Assembly (NCBI GenBank): GCA_914767885.1
Contig: CAJZBQ010000004.1
Coordinates: 1,031,001-1,095,000, forward strand
Direction of reading: 5' to 3'
DNA from: Blepharisma stoltei
Taxonomy: Eukaryota > Ciliophora > Heterotrichea > Heterotrichida > Blepharismidae
DNA: 64,000 bases
Below the pieces are notes generated by a model, which saw only the letters and a list, made by a program, of their open reading frames with translations, was not told the DNA's origin and made no database searches. A program made the translations under genes and the position numbers. This document shows positions 1 to 10,600 of this stretch, piece after piece (within the stretch, counting starts at the first letter, position 1; each line of letters begins with the position of its first letter).

Positions 1-1235
1 TGACTTACTTGGCGTGGAAACCCTCAAAGTCCCATCTAATCGTCTGATAGACTTGCAAGCTTCACTAAGGTCTTGAGTCGCTATTGTAGCCTGAGCACAT
101 TTGATAGGATATTTAATTCTCAAATTCCGATCCCCAAAAATTTCATAAGCATCCACAAAGCACTCTCTTTCCTCATTCCCAACAGCAAGCAGCAAAATAT
201 CAGCTGGAGCAGTCTGTTTATCATACAAAAGAATTATATCGCCGACCAGCAAATCTTTACAATGCTTTTCGATAAATTCATGTCCATTTCAACAGTTCAC
301 AGGTAAAAAGTTACCTGATTTTTCATATCTATGGTGTCAAAACTGCTTGAAAAGGTCTTTTAAAATCGATAAAATTATAAAAAAACAAAACAGTGCGACG
401 ATATAGTTTTTATTTGAAGAATCGTCAAATATAAGGATGACTATCAAAACAAAAATAAATCATAAATGGGACTCCTTGAGAAATTGAAGGAGAAGAACTT
501 TTGGGGTAAGCCAAAGAATGTTGTTATTCGATTTTTTGATTTCATTTGTGACAAATGGAGAGTGTTTTATAGCTGACTTACCATCAAATTTTATGACCCT
601 TACTCCCCCCTTTAAATTTGAATAAAATATAGATAGAATTTTAATTTTTAGGGTGTTTCAACCCCCTTTATATTGGAACCGTTTTTTTTTCAATAGGAAA
701 ATTTTTAAATTATTCTTATAAAAATAACAATTACCATCAACGATGGCGTTGCGACAGCAAAGAAAAAAATTTCCCCAAAATTTGGCAGTTTGAAAAATAA
801 AACGGCCCGAAGGCGATTGCAATTGTCCTGGGGTGGGGTGCAGGCTTGGACTGACTTGGCCTCCCCTCGGCCCACAGACAAGATGAGCGACGGCGCAACA
901 CCAATCGGGCATTTCTGGAGGAGCATTATGCTGCCTGTGAATGGCAGAGGTAGTTCCAGAAGGAGACATTGGACGTTTCCCTCATACCCTGAGCACTACC
1001 AGGGGTAAGAGAATCCTGTGATGCAATTTTTGGTCCAACTAGGTTCGGGTAAGTCTCCCCTTAGACTGGTGACGTCACCATTTTTGGTGGCCCAGAAAGA
1101 AAAGGGCGTTAGGTGGCTTTACTGCTTAGCGCCCCCTTTAAATTGAAACAGGATTTTTTTGGTCCAATTTAAATGACGGGAAGCTAGAAAATTGTCTTCA
1201 GATAATTTTGCGTCTGTTCTTTCATTTGAGCTCAT
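1..1235 (-). CDS. P4-type ATPase (phospholipid flippase), N-terminal part, runs off left edge
   Basis: Product is a membrane lipid flippase of the P4-ATPase family. The start is the ATG at 1235. Seventeen codons precede an IES (601-1184), after which the frame continues to the left edge. Reading TGA as Trp gives a hydrophilic N-terminus, the pair of membrane helices TM1/TM2 (WFIFVLIVILIF and the later VALFCFFIILSIL), then the actuator domain with VGDIILL and the P4 hallmark PADILLL. Catalytic P, N and C-terminal regions lie outside the window. Odd: where the family has DGETNL the sequence reads FGDRNL, so the actuator Glu is Asp. The gene diverges from the plus-strand gene starting at 2178 across a 0.9 kb spacer. 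Family assignment is firm; the lipid substrate cannot be told. Confidence 0.88.
601..1184. mobile_element. IES, MITE family B, in the flippase gene
   Basis: It opens with TTA CTCCCCCC TTTAAATT and closes with a degenerate palindromic end (AATTTAAATGACGGGAAG then CTA). Removing 601-1184 joins LSEDNF to LRVIKFDG in frame and exposes the ATG at 1235, which is the main evidence for excision. Inner copies of the terminal motif sit at about 667 and 1130, as in other family B elements. A GC-rich segment is nested inside. Confidence 0.8.
690..1129. mobile_element. GC-rich retroposon-like segment nested in the family B element
   Basis: Base composition jumps well above the AT-rich flanks. About 130 bp around 890-1020 match the complement of 49,440-49,600 at roughly 80% by eye, so the two are one repeat family. 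A TAGGTTCGGGT string resembling a pol III B box occurs in both. Exact ends and a target duplication could not be fixed here. Open frames inside are not convincing genes. Confidence 0.6.
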
Positions 1236-1635
1236 TCGAAATTAATTTTAATTATAATTTCAATTGCATATGATAAGGAGAGAAATATATAAAAATATTA
1301 TGGAGTAAAAGTAAGTGTTATATGATATTCAAATAAATTTCATGTAGAAGTGTTAGAAATTTACTGTAAGTTTTCTGTTTGAAATAAGATTTTTATATAA
1401 TGAGAAATAGTAAAATTGATGTGGATAAATTATTTGAATTTTGGATAACGATTTATATAGAAAGATATTAAAAATATTGGAAATTTTGGTATGGTGATAA
1501 AGAGATTATATAATGGGTCTTAAAAGGTGGGTATTTAATATTGAATCATATCTGATAATTTTTTAAACAATTTTAACCTTTATATTAATTCAGAATCTTG
1601 AGATTAAAAATATATTAAAGAGTCTCTTAATGAGA

Positions 1636-1814
1636 TATAGGAATTGCCCCACACCAGGAATCGAACCCACGTGTGGGGCCATTTTTGGTGCGTGTAAGTC
1701 GATGTTTGCCACACACCAAAAATGGCCCCACACGTGGGTTCGATTCCCGGTGTGGGGCCATTTTTGAATTGCCCGAGGATGGCGCAAGATAGCGCCATCC
1801 TCGGGCAATTGCTA
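1636..1814. mobile_element. TA-bounded hairpin element (family C), intergenic
   Basis: Ends are TATAGGAATTGCCC and, inverted, TATAGCAATTGCCC. The body holds long inverted repeats with CCCACGTGTGGGG and GGTTCGATTCCCGG, and the right end is itself a hairpin (TTGCCCGAGGATGGCGC and its complement). Relatives are at 5111-5483, 15923-16076 and 37013-37243, the last two inside coding sequence. Confidence 0.7.
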
Positions 1815-1820
1815 TATCGT

Positions 1821-1984
1821 TATTTGCAGATTTTTGAACTTTACCACTAAGTGTGGAATTTTTTTCCGCGTGTGAAAAGAGGATTCCACATATGAAATCA
1901 AAAGGGCTCCACACGTGAAAAACACCTTTTCACACGCAGAAAAAATTCCACACTTAGGTGGTAAAGTTCAAAAATCTGCAAATA
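1821..1984. mobile_element. TA-bounded element with near-perfect 60-bp inverted repeats
   Basis: The arms start TATTTGCAGATTTTTGAAC and read back almost identically at the other end through AAGTGTGGAATTTTTT. TA flanks both ends, and the element abuts the previous one. It sits in the spacer between the divergent flippase and 2178 genes, so either could carry its promoter across this block. No coding potential is seen. Confidence 0.65.
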
Positions 1985-2177
1985 ACGATAATTTAACTGT
2001 GAATACCTTAATGGTTTTTTATATTTAATAAGAAAATGTTTCTTTTTCTAAATTAAATACTTAGAAAATAATAGCAGTCAGTCTTAGCAGTTTCCCTTTG
2101 ATTAGGTTAATTTTCTAATAATACAAATGAACGATTAAAATTAGAAATGCCTTATTGATATGGAATAACTGCATTAA

Positions 2178-3895
2178 ATGATCTTAAACAACTCAATATC
2201 TTTTTCGCCAAAAACAATTTATAAAAGATCAGCATTTCAAGCAGGAGCTCTAAATTGTGACTCAGAAACAGACGCATGCAACAAAGTTGAGTTTCTGAAA
2301 AGTCAAGGAGTTGGATGTACATGGGCAGCAATTAGCTATAAAACTCCATCTACTGATTCCTCTCCCTTTTAAATTGGAACAAAACATAGGTAAATTTTGG
2401 AGCAACATTAGAAATTTGTTTCTATAGGTAAAATACTAATTTTTATAAAATTATTTTTACCTACTAAAATGAAAAAGTGCAAAAAAAATATTATTTAAAC
2501 AGTTTTCACACTGAATCGATTAATTTTTTGAATTAATCCTCCATAAAATAAATTAAAATTCAAAAAAATTTTATTCAATTATATTTTTTAATTTTTAAAA
2601 AATAAATTAACTCCTCTTTGAAGAATTTTTGTTCCCATTTAAATAGCAGGGAGTGAAAATTTCTATGAAGAAGAGACTGGGGCAGGTGAAAAGCTATTAA
2701 CCTTGATCAATAGAATGGGAATTAAAAACATCGTGCTAGGAGTCAGAATTTGAAAAGATGGAGATCTCCCTCAGCACGATATTTATCGCATTATGATTGC
2801 AAAAGCAAAAGAATTAATAGTTGATTTATTTTCAAAAACAGAAAAAGACCAAGCAATCCCCCAAATAAGCAGACTAAAACAATTTACTATTAATTTCAGC
2901 CAAAATATAGAGAGTAGCTTAAATTCATCAAAAATAATTTCATCAACCAGAGAGCAGACATCAAGGCTGGATTTTGATAAAGAGAAAATAAAACTTCATA
3001 AAGTGCTATTAAAAATTACAGATCTTGAAATTAAGCAGCTGAGAGAATATATGTATCATCCTATAATCAGTAAAATTTTGCTTGCACTATTATGCTTAAT
3101 TCAAAAGAGCAAGCCAAACAATATTTTACTTAAAAATTTATTGGATTCAAAATCTCCAAGAACGATTTTGCTATCATTAGACCCTTCAAATTTGTCGAAA
3201 ATTCAAATTAAACGAGCGAATAATATTTTAGACAAAATTGGTGACACTAAACCTTCAAATTTGTCGAAAATATCTCATTGCGGGTCTTTGCTGCTTCAAT
3301 ATGTACAAACAGTCCTTTCTCTTACTAGCCAGCAGATTTTCCAAACACAGCTGAATTTTGATAGCTCTGACACTTTTTCATTTCCAAGTATCCATAAAAA
3401 TATCAAAAAACTAAGTATTGACCAAGATATCACCAAAACAGGAGCTTTTCTTCCTTCTAAACAGGTAAGTGTTTACTTAGGCAGATGGTTTTTTCTTTTG
3501 ATGCTGATCTAAAACCACAAGAAATTCCAGAGCCTTCTGAATCGGAAGAAGAAATCCCAGAGCCAACTGGAGCTGAAGCATTGAGAGATTTATCAAAACA
3601 ATGCCAAGACTCAGGTGATGAAGGTGAATATTTGCTTGATGAGAATGAGCAATTTCTTGATGAGAGATTTAAACAAGCCAGAATTCATAGGCTTGAAGAA
3701 GAAAAACTTATTAAAAAACTGCTGAAAAAGGACAAAGAAAAAATCAACGCAGAATCAAGCATCCCTGAAAATTTAACAGAAGAAGATATCGTTGGATATT
3801 TAAAAACAGAAAAACTTGATAATCAGCCTTTAGAGTTTCTCCTTAAATTTGTGGACAAACTTCGAGAAAAAAGAGAAAATCACACGCTTGGCTAA
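2178..3895 (+). CDS. Unrecognised protein, interrupted by one IES and one short intron
   Basis: Removing the IES 2354-2653 and a GT-AG intron of 20 nt (3465-3484) gives an open frame of 465 codons using UGA as Trp. The first 60 residues contain three Cys. The middle is Ser/Lys/Leu-rich and probably helical. The last 130 residues are very acidic (runs such as SEPSESEEEIPEPTG and a Glu/Lys-rich helix ending in LREKRENHTLG). No family was recognised. The intron is longer than the usual 15-16 nt, but 15 or 16 nt would break the frame. The start at 2178 is the first in-frame ATG after a stop-rich spacer. It is convergent with the methyltransferase gene, with 21 bp between their stops. Confidence 0.65.
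2354..2653. mobile_element. IES, family B, bounded by TGA on both sides
   Basis: The left end reads TAC TGA TTCCTCTCCC and the right end GGGAG TGA AAATTTC. Keeping one TGA joins ISYKTPST to ENFYEEETG in frame. The candidate TA pair (2351 and 2664) shifts the frame into a stop. The element ends carry the family B motif TTTAAATTGG and AATTTAAATGG. Its sequence resembles the cactin IES at 32757. Confidence 0.75.
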
Positions 3896-3916
3896 TTTTT
3901 GTAAATGATAATTAAC

Positions 3917-4990
3917 TTACTTATAAGCCATAACCAAAAGTGCTTCATAATTCAAAGCAGTTTCTTCGACTTGAATAACACTGTTGAGTTCTTCAATGAC
4001 AGCTTGTTCAACTTCAGCTTTTCCGCCTGCTTTAATGACTGCTTGAATTCCTGGCTCTTCTAAAAAGATGTTCTTTAGCTGATCGACGTCAGTAGTTGGA
4101 AAATGATACTGTTCATAAAAAGTAATAACTCTATTAAATCCCGCAGTTTTCAGCGGGTGCAGGTCAAATGACTATGCCTTTTTGATAGTGTCCATTTCAC
4201 CGAAAAATTTTTGGCGGAAAATTGATCGAAATTTTTTGATAATGAGAAAAAAAGTTAATTTTCGGCTAAATGTCTGCACTATCAAAAATTTTCGACCAAA
4301 TGGATTTCGATGAAATATACACTGTCAAAAATCCACGGTTATTTGACATGGATCCGTTTTCAGCATCCTTTTTAATGTTCCAGGGTTGCTGAGTTCTCTT
4401 CTAAGCTTGATTTGGTTTTCAATTCCAAACTGGTGTCTTACTTTTTCAAAAATCATTGTATAAGTACTTGAACTCCTTCTTCCAAGGACTGAAATCCCTA
4501 AAATCCCTCCTTTAGGTGCAATTAGCCTATAAGCTTCTCTCACAACGCTAGTTGGGTTTTCTAATTCTTCAAGTGTCGCCAAGCTAACATATCTATCAAA
4601 CTTTTCTCCAGGAAACGGTAGCTGGTCAGAGTTTACATGCATTATATCACATCTTGGCAAATTCTTCGCCTTTGCAAGATCTATAAGTTTTTCTGAAAAA
4701 TCAACTAAAGTGAATTTTGTGTCTGGGCCTGCGTGATTTAGCATGATTTCTGCGCCTACTCCGTTTCCAGCGCCGACTTCTAACACGTTTTTGGCAGTGT
4801 CAAGGTGAAGGAAAGGAATCATGCTTTTATATATGTCAGATGAGCATTGCGCTTGATGCTTTTGGTACCATTCAGCATTCGTGTTCCAATACTTTTCGAT
4901 GTTCTCATATTTTCGCAGGCTGTCAGAGGTTGAAAAATTAGCCTTCAAGAAGTTTCGAATTAAACCAGAAGTATAACGAGAGGCCAACAT
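3917..4990 (-). CDS. SAM-dependent methyltransferase, probably mitochondrial
   Basis: Class I methyltransferase of the Methyltransf_11 type, 297 codons after removing the IES 4164-4343. Motif I is VLEVGAGNGVG; the acidic residue after strand 2 is in FTLVDFSEKL; later motifs are FDRYVSLATLEEL and PKGGILGI. The N-terminus (MLASRYTSGLIRNFLKAN) is Arg/Ser-rich without acidic residues, as in mitochondrial presequences. The ATG at 4990 was taken because the in-frame triplet upstream is TTG. After the IES the protein continues DLHPLKTAGFNRVITFYEQY and ends MAYK. The substrate (lipid, quinone, RNA or small molecule) cannot be told. Confidence 0.8.
4164..4343. mobile_element. IES in the methyltransferase gene, TCA/TGA ends
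   Basis: The terminal inverted repeats align without offset: TCAAATAACC then TTTTTGACAGTGT against TCAAATGACT then TTTTTGATAGTGT. Excision keeping one TNA triplet joins LKTDPC to DLHPLKTAGF in frame. The frame stays open across most of the element and is closed only by a TAG at its far end. No TA pair gives an open product. Confidence 0.65.
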
Positions 4991-5110
4991 TTTCAATATT
5001 ATCCGTAATTAAGGTGGTTAATTTTGTATGATAAATATAATTTATAAGCTTATTAAATTGTTATTTAGTGATGAAGAATGATTTTTAATGTTTAATAAAT
5101 TTTTATTAGC

Positions 5111-5483
5111 TATAGAAATTGCCCGATGATGGCGCTCAATGCGCCATCATCGGGCAACGTCTTTTCAGGGTCCACGCTGGAAACTGGTTCCGCGATGAGC
5201 CCTTTTTAACATGTGGAGAATCCTCACTTCCACGTCAAAAAGAATAAGAATAAAGAAATTATATTTACGCCCTACCCTAAAATATTTTCAGATTTCGTCT
5301 TCTTCAAACATATCATGAGCATGAGTCTTATCAACTATGGCTTTAAGAAAGTCTCCATTTCTACAATAATCTATGACCAATGTGTCAAAAAGGGTTCCAC
5401 ACGTGGAACCCATTTCATGTGTGGACCCTTAAAAGGCGTTGCCCGATGATGGCGCATTGAGCGCCATTATTGGGCAATCAGTA
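5111..5483. mobile_element. TA-bounded hairpin element (family C), intergenic
   Basis: Both ends are perfect or near-perfect hairpins built from TTGCCCGATGATGGCGC and its complement, preceded by TATAGAAA on the left and TATACTGA (inverted) on the right. The interior repeats GGGTTCCACACGTGGAACCC. It lies between the divergent methyltransferase and EF-hand-like genes. No gene is seen in it. Confidence 0.7.
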
Positions 5484-5625
5484 TAAAATTTGTTTGAAAA
5501 TTGGTTATTAGTAGATGTTGACGGATAATAATAAATATCAATAAATATGAATAATATAAGAGGACTATGATTTATCTTATGCGGAATTATTTGAAAATTA
5601 TTTTATTTACTCTAAATATATTAAA

Positions 5626-6564
5626 ATGGCGACAGACTATCAAAAATTGAATAATGACACTCAAGCATTGCAAAAAGCTATTCGTCCTGCATTTCAAGAA
5701 GTCGACAAAAACAACCTCGGATTCATAGATGATCAAACAGTAACCCAAGCCGTCACAAAAGCATCACAAATTTTAAAGATCTCTCCTCCTTCTAAAGATC
5801 AAATAAGAATTGCACTTCCAAATAATAGAACCCGTAAAGGAAAAATTAATTTTGACGAATTCACCGGACTAATAAAACAATTTCTACCAAAAATTGGAAA
5901 TTCAGAGGAAGCAAAAATAGCTCCTCAACAATTAAAGCAAGAAGAAATAAAAAATCCAATTCCTGAAACTGCTTTAGAAAATGAAAACACCATAAAAAAT
6001 GCAGTAAATATAATAGAAGACCCAAGAAATTCAGCTGAATATCAAGCCATTGAAAGTATACGTAGACTTATTGCTAATGATCAATTATTAGCAAGCACCG
6101 TTCGAGGATCCTTCATTGAAATTGATACAAAAAATACTGGATTTATTAATGAAAAAGACTTAAACGGAGCAGTGATAAAGGCTACTAATAATTTAAGCTG
6201 CAGTTCTCTAAAACAGGATCAAATAGGCCAAATTGTAAAAAGTATGAGCAGGTCTGCAAACGGAAAGGTCTCTTTTCAAGAGTTTACAAATATTTTAAAA
6301 GCAGTTCTAAGAAATAATATAGAAGAGTTTGAGAAAAATCAGTCTATGAATGAATTAAGAGTAGTTAGCGGGCCTAGAGAAACAAGAAGAGAGCTATTTG
6401 AAAAATATTTAGACGATAGTGGCATTTCCATAGCCTTCCAAATCATTTATTCAGAAATAATCGCCAAAAATATCGACCCAATGCATGTCTTTTCATATTC
6501 TGCTATGAGATTGAGAGAGCTAGGTAGAGAGCTTGAAAACGTTCTCCCAAGAAATTTTACTTAA
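5626..6564 (+). CDS. EF-hand-like protein with two degenerate EF-hand pairs
   Basis: Single open frame, 312 residues, starting AAAATGGCG. Two similar halves each hold an EF-hand-like pair: FQEVDKNNLGFIDDQTV and KGKINFDEFTGLI, then FIEIDTKNTGFINEKDL and NGKVSFQEFTNIL. The Ca-coordinating positions are mostly replaced (DKNNLG, DTKNTG), so calcium binding is doubtful and the fold may be structural, as in centrin-like or calmodulin-like scaffolds. The C-terminal 75 residues (after VVSGPRETRRE) are helical and unrecognised. No intron or IES is needed. It sits between a divergent methyltransferase and a convergent DOMON gene. Confidence 0.75.
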   Translation: MATDYQKLNNDTQALQKAIRPAFQEVDKNNLGFIDDQTVTQAVTKASQILKISPPSKDQIRIALPNNRTRKGKINFDEFTGLIKQFLPKIGNSEEAKIAPQQLKQEEIKNPIPETALENENTIKNAVNIIEDPRNSAEYQAIESIRRLIANDQLLASTVRGSFIEIDTKNTGFINEKDLNGAVIKATNNLSCSSLKQDQIGQIVKSMSRSANGKVSFQEFTNILKAVLRNNIEEFEKNQSMNELRVVSGPRETRRELFEKYLDDSGISIAFQIIYSEIIAKNIDPMHVFSYSAMRLRELGRELENVLPRNFT

Positions 6565-6636
6565 CTGATTTATTTTTAGCCATTTTATAATATAGATTAT
6601 TTTTCACACATATTAACGTTATTGCATAAAAATTAA

Positions 6637-7509
6637 TTATTTTTGAGGGTTTCTAACTCTAAAGTTTTCAGGTCCAAAAGGTGATCCAAACTGGCCTAGC
6701 CACTTCTTATCATTAGGATGCTTATTCCACCAAGGCCCATAAACCATTCTTTCATCTTCATTATTATCAAGATACAAATCGCTGAGGACAATATATTCAA
6801 GTCCTATCGTTTCAAAGCTATGCTGTGCCATTTCTCCATCAATTTCAGGTCCAAGTGCCCATTTCACCATATAAGGTTTATCTCTTACAAGGTCAATATC
6901 GCACTTGTCACCGGTGACAAGTTTTCGTTTCCAGCAAAAAATAACTACATTGTCCTCATCGTAGTACATCTGTTGGTCATGATTTATCCTTAAACTTCTT
7001 TGGGGCTATATGGTGAAAATTTTCCCTCACTAGTCAGATATTTGGCAGCAGAAATCGTTTATTTTTTGACCAAACGTCTGACTGAGGAAAAATATTCAAT
7101 CAAATAATGCTAAAAAATGCATTTAAGATATAATATATTGAGATAAAAATATGCAGCTGTCCTCATATCTCCTCCATGATTCAATGTCGTTAGTGCACTC
7201 ATCCTCATCAGTGTCTGTGAAAGAAAATCCCATTTCTTCAGCGTATCTATCCATCATAAGTCCATCTTTCATAAAACCCATATAGCAATCAGCTTTATAG
7301 TTGTCTCGAGCTTCGCTTATGTCTTGAATTTCAATTCCAGCCCAACCAAAAGTGCTTTCATAACGTTTAGGAATCCATAGTTCAAATTCTACTTCGTTAT
7401 CAGAAGGGAAATACCATTTGAGCTTCATATCAAAGGAGAAGTATTCGACGCCTGAATCGAAGACCCAGGCTGAAGCGAAAGCTGCTATTAGCAATATCCA
7501 ACTGTTCAT
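6637..7509 (-). CDS. Secreted DOMON-domain protein
   Basis: Two open segments together make one DOMON domain. The first (from ATG 7509) has a signal peptide (MNSWILLIAAFASAWVFDSG), then a beta-rich part with FGWAGIEIQDI and KADCYMGFMKDG. The second supplies the closing DOMON strand VVIFCWKRKLVTGDKCDIDL and a tail ending NFRVRNPQK. Between them lies an IES candidate (6993-7130). The joined protein is about 244 residues. DOMON domains bind haem or sugar in secreted or membrane redox proteins; no cytochrome b561 part follows here. Alternatively these are two separate short genes. Confidence 0.65.
6993..7130. mobile_element. Candidate IES in the DOMON gene, ends unresolved
   Basis: Imperfect inverted repeats occur inside (TTTTCCCTCACTAGTCAGA at 7018 and TCTGACTGAGGAAAAA at 7076). 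The flanking reading frame is the same on both sides, and only three stops separate them. Excision between TA at 6991 and TA at 7129 gives an open frame, but those TAs do not coincide with the inverted-repeat ends. Boundaries are therefore a guess. Confidence 0.45.
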
Positions 7510-7621
7510 ATTATAAGAACATTTTCACAAGAAAGAGATATGTTTAACGGAAATTTAAAAATGGAAAACAGTAATTTTGGAGGCTGAATAATATAAAAGG
7601 GGTGAAAGGGTTTATTATAAT

Positions 7622-10600
7622 TTAATTAGGCTGGTCTTTTATAGTGCTTACATAATATTTCCAGCTTGCTTTTGTTTCGCCATATACATTAAAATGCGAC
7701 GGCGAACCAGCCCTTTTTCTCAACACCTGTAGCCGGGAGTCTGCTAGAACCCGGGGACCTTGTGGAAGGGGAAAAGGCGCGTTCGGGTGTATATCCGGCT
7801 AGGTTTTTCCTTGGCACAATGGAGCGCAAAGTCGAGTTTGGTTAACCTCAGCTCTTTCTGGCACTAGGGTTTTTGCCTCAGGGAAATGGTTTCCAAGGTT
7901 GGAAAGGGGAAGCTCAGCATATCAGGAAGGTACCTCCTGATCAATCGGGCAACTCCCTAGCGTGAAGCTGGGTGTTACATCCCAGGCTTTGGATTTCCAT
8001 TTTTGCCGACAGTCCTACCAGAAAATTTGTTTTTCAAATTTTCGGAATGGGCAACCTCTGTTGACATACTGCGAGCGCACATCCTCGTCCAGTAGGAGCT
8101 ACACCTTGAAGGTCGTGATCGATTGGTGGTGAGCAACCGGGTGAAGCGTGAAGGGTCAAGGTAGAGCAGGGGAAACCCTAGTATTACGACGGGCCTCTTA
8201 ATCATATAGTTAATATTAATGATAATGCTTTTATTTGGCCAATCCTTCTGGTTTGAAATTCTAAATATGCAGAAATTTCGCTGGAATTTAAGCTTGCTGA
8301 AGAATCTATTGTGGAATTTGAGTCATAGTCATGAAAGAGCCCTTGAAACTGCAAAGAAGCTTGTCCAATTACTTCTTGGCCTCCGTTTTCAGTGAACTGC
8401 CATAGTAAAGCAACTACTCTTTGTTCCCTCACAAAAGTTTCATCAGCAAATACAATAGTAATTGTGGGCAATAATTTAGCTTCAAGTCTGAATTTTTTTT
8501 CATTTCCTGCATCAATTTTAGTAGAGTATGGGATACATAAGATAAATGGAGAATAAAAAGAAAGCTGGATCATTGAGGTATGGAGAGAGTCGTCAAGCTC
8601 TATTTGTAGCCAATTAAACTCAACTATACCATACTGTGGGTCTTGTTGAGAAATTGATAAATATTCAGGCATATATCACTGTAATGCTTGTGTGGCAAAG
8701 CTACCTGTAATTGGTTTATGATCACTTCCATAACACTTGTGGAGAGCTGTATATTGTAAAAGTTCAATTTGTCTATGAGTTTTATACATAATTCTGTCTG
8801 TTCAGCTTGGCGCTTGGTTTCTCTTGTTGCTTCACTCGTCTACTAACCTACTTCACCTGTAGCTTGGACAAAAATTGAGATTTCCTTCAAAAAATTGAGA
8901 AAATATGCAATTTTCGTTTCTTTGTCTGATAAGTTGATCTTTATCCCACAGAGTGCTGATTTGGTTTGTTGCGCACATTTCTACAGTTAAATCATAATTT
9001 TCTTCAACTCTATAATTCATGTCTCCAAACCAAAAAATGTAATCAAATTCTACAGTAAAATCCATTTCTAAGCTGCTTGGCTTTAAGCTCAGTAAATCTT
9101 TCACATTTTGGTTTCTCTGCGGCACTCTTTCTTCACGTGCAGCTAAGTGGCAGGAAACAAAGCAATAAGAAGTTTCTTCAATTTTGAAGGTAATTACAAG
9201 CCCGCCTTTGTTGCCAATAATATGAGCTATTCCTGTAGGTTTATGTACTTTTAAAAATGAATAAATAAAATTTTCGATAAAATAATCCGAATTTTCCTAT
9301 AAAATAATTGTTTTAAAAAAGCATACAATTTTTGGATATCAGTGATTTTTTCTTTTAATTCATCTCGTGCATAAATAATTAAAAACATTTCCCACATAGA
9401 AATAAAAGCAATCATTGAGTACTCTTTTGAGTCTAAATAATTATTTAGTGCTGTCAGCCATGCGACTCTTTTGCTTTTTTTACATTCTTGGAATCCTAAT
9501 GCGATGACATCATGTCCTTCAGATCCTTCGAGTCATCTTAAAAGCTCTTCTGAGTTAGGCTCATCCATATAGCCGATGTTCCAAGAGCTTACCCATATTT
9601 TTAAAGGAATTGTTAACAATTGTTTTGGCTTTCCCAACAATCCACGTTCTGGGTATTTAAGTTTATTAAAATTACACACAAAGTGGTACTTCATAAACAC
9701 ACTTGGAAAAATAAGCTCAATTTTATGCTGCATTTATTGAATTTTAGTTAAAATAATTCCTATCTGAAAAATTCCTATTTTTATTTATTCTAGCCTATCT
9801 TTTCCAGACTCAATTTTAATTTTCCTTAAATCTTCTTTTGAAAACACTATTTTTGCTGATTGAATTGGAATTTGTTTGATAGGGTTATTTTTGTGGTTAT
9901 TCAATTTAATTTCTTTTAAATCGCCATTTAAAATGAGAAACCTTCTATCATGAGAAATAAAGCTTGTCTGTACCACATTATAAGAAAGCTCATTTGATTC
10001 TTCAGATACTGTAGGGAAATTCTGTTTATTAAGTCAAGTATACTTTCTTGAAGTTCTAGCTGAGTTAGTTGGTGACTCACTGCTTTCTTGGCTGACAACA
10101 GAAAATTTTTCAGTTTTGCATTGAGACTCATTTAGTAGGTGTATCATATTTTGAGCGAGAGAATTAAACTCGTAAAGCTCTAATGCACTATTAAAAAGAA
10201 TGAGAATGTCCCTAATTTTACTATCATTTTCAAATCGTATAGACAATTTACGCTTGCCCTTTTTTATAAATTGAGAAATATTTCTCATTTCATGGATTTT
10301 GTGGCTTTTTAAAGTCAGGTTTGTGATGTGGAAAGAAAAATCGTCTTTGCAGAATCAGACAAGTCTTTTTTGTTTAAAACCGTATCGATTTATCTTTTTT
10401 ACTAAAAAATGCCTTGTATCATTTACACTGTCATAGGCAACCTGATACCTCTCAAGAGAAAATGCTTCTTCAGGCAAATCTGACGGATAGTTTAAGTTTA
10501 TTGCAGCAAGACATAAATTAAATGCTTCTTTTGACTTAAACAGCACTACAAAGCTAGGGGTGTCCGCTCTAAATATCGTTTACTCTTGCCTAGGCGTAAA

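Noticed and set aside
658-1008. Overlapping ORFs on both strands in the GC-rich segment
   Set aside because: High GC removes stops in several frames. The segment is inside an IES and the frames conflict; one translation resembles that of the 49.5 kb insert only because the DNA is homologous.
1738-1755. GGTTCGATTCCCGG, a perfect tRNA T-arm-like string
   Set aside because: It is part of a longer inverted repeat with its complement at about 1658; no acceptor, D or anticodon arm could be placed around it.
9533-9733. A separate short gene starting at 9733
   Set aside because: Excision of a 72-bp TA-bounded segment puts it in frame with the upstream PH region, and neither part is a complete protein alone.
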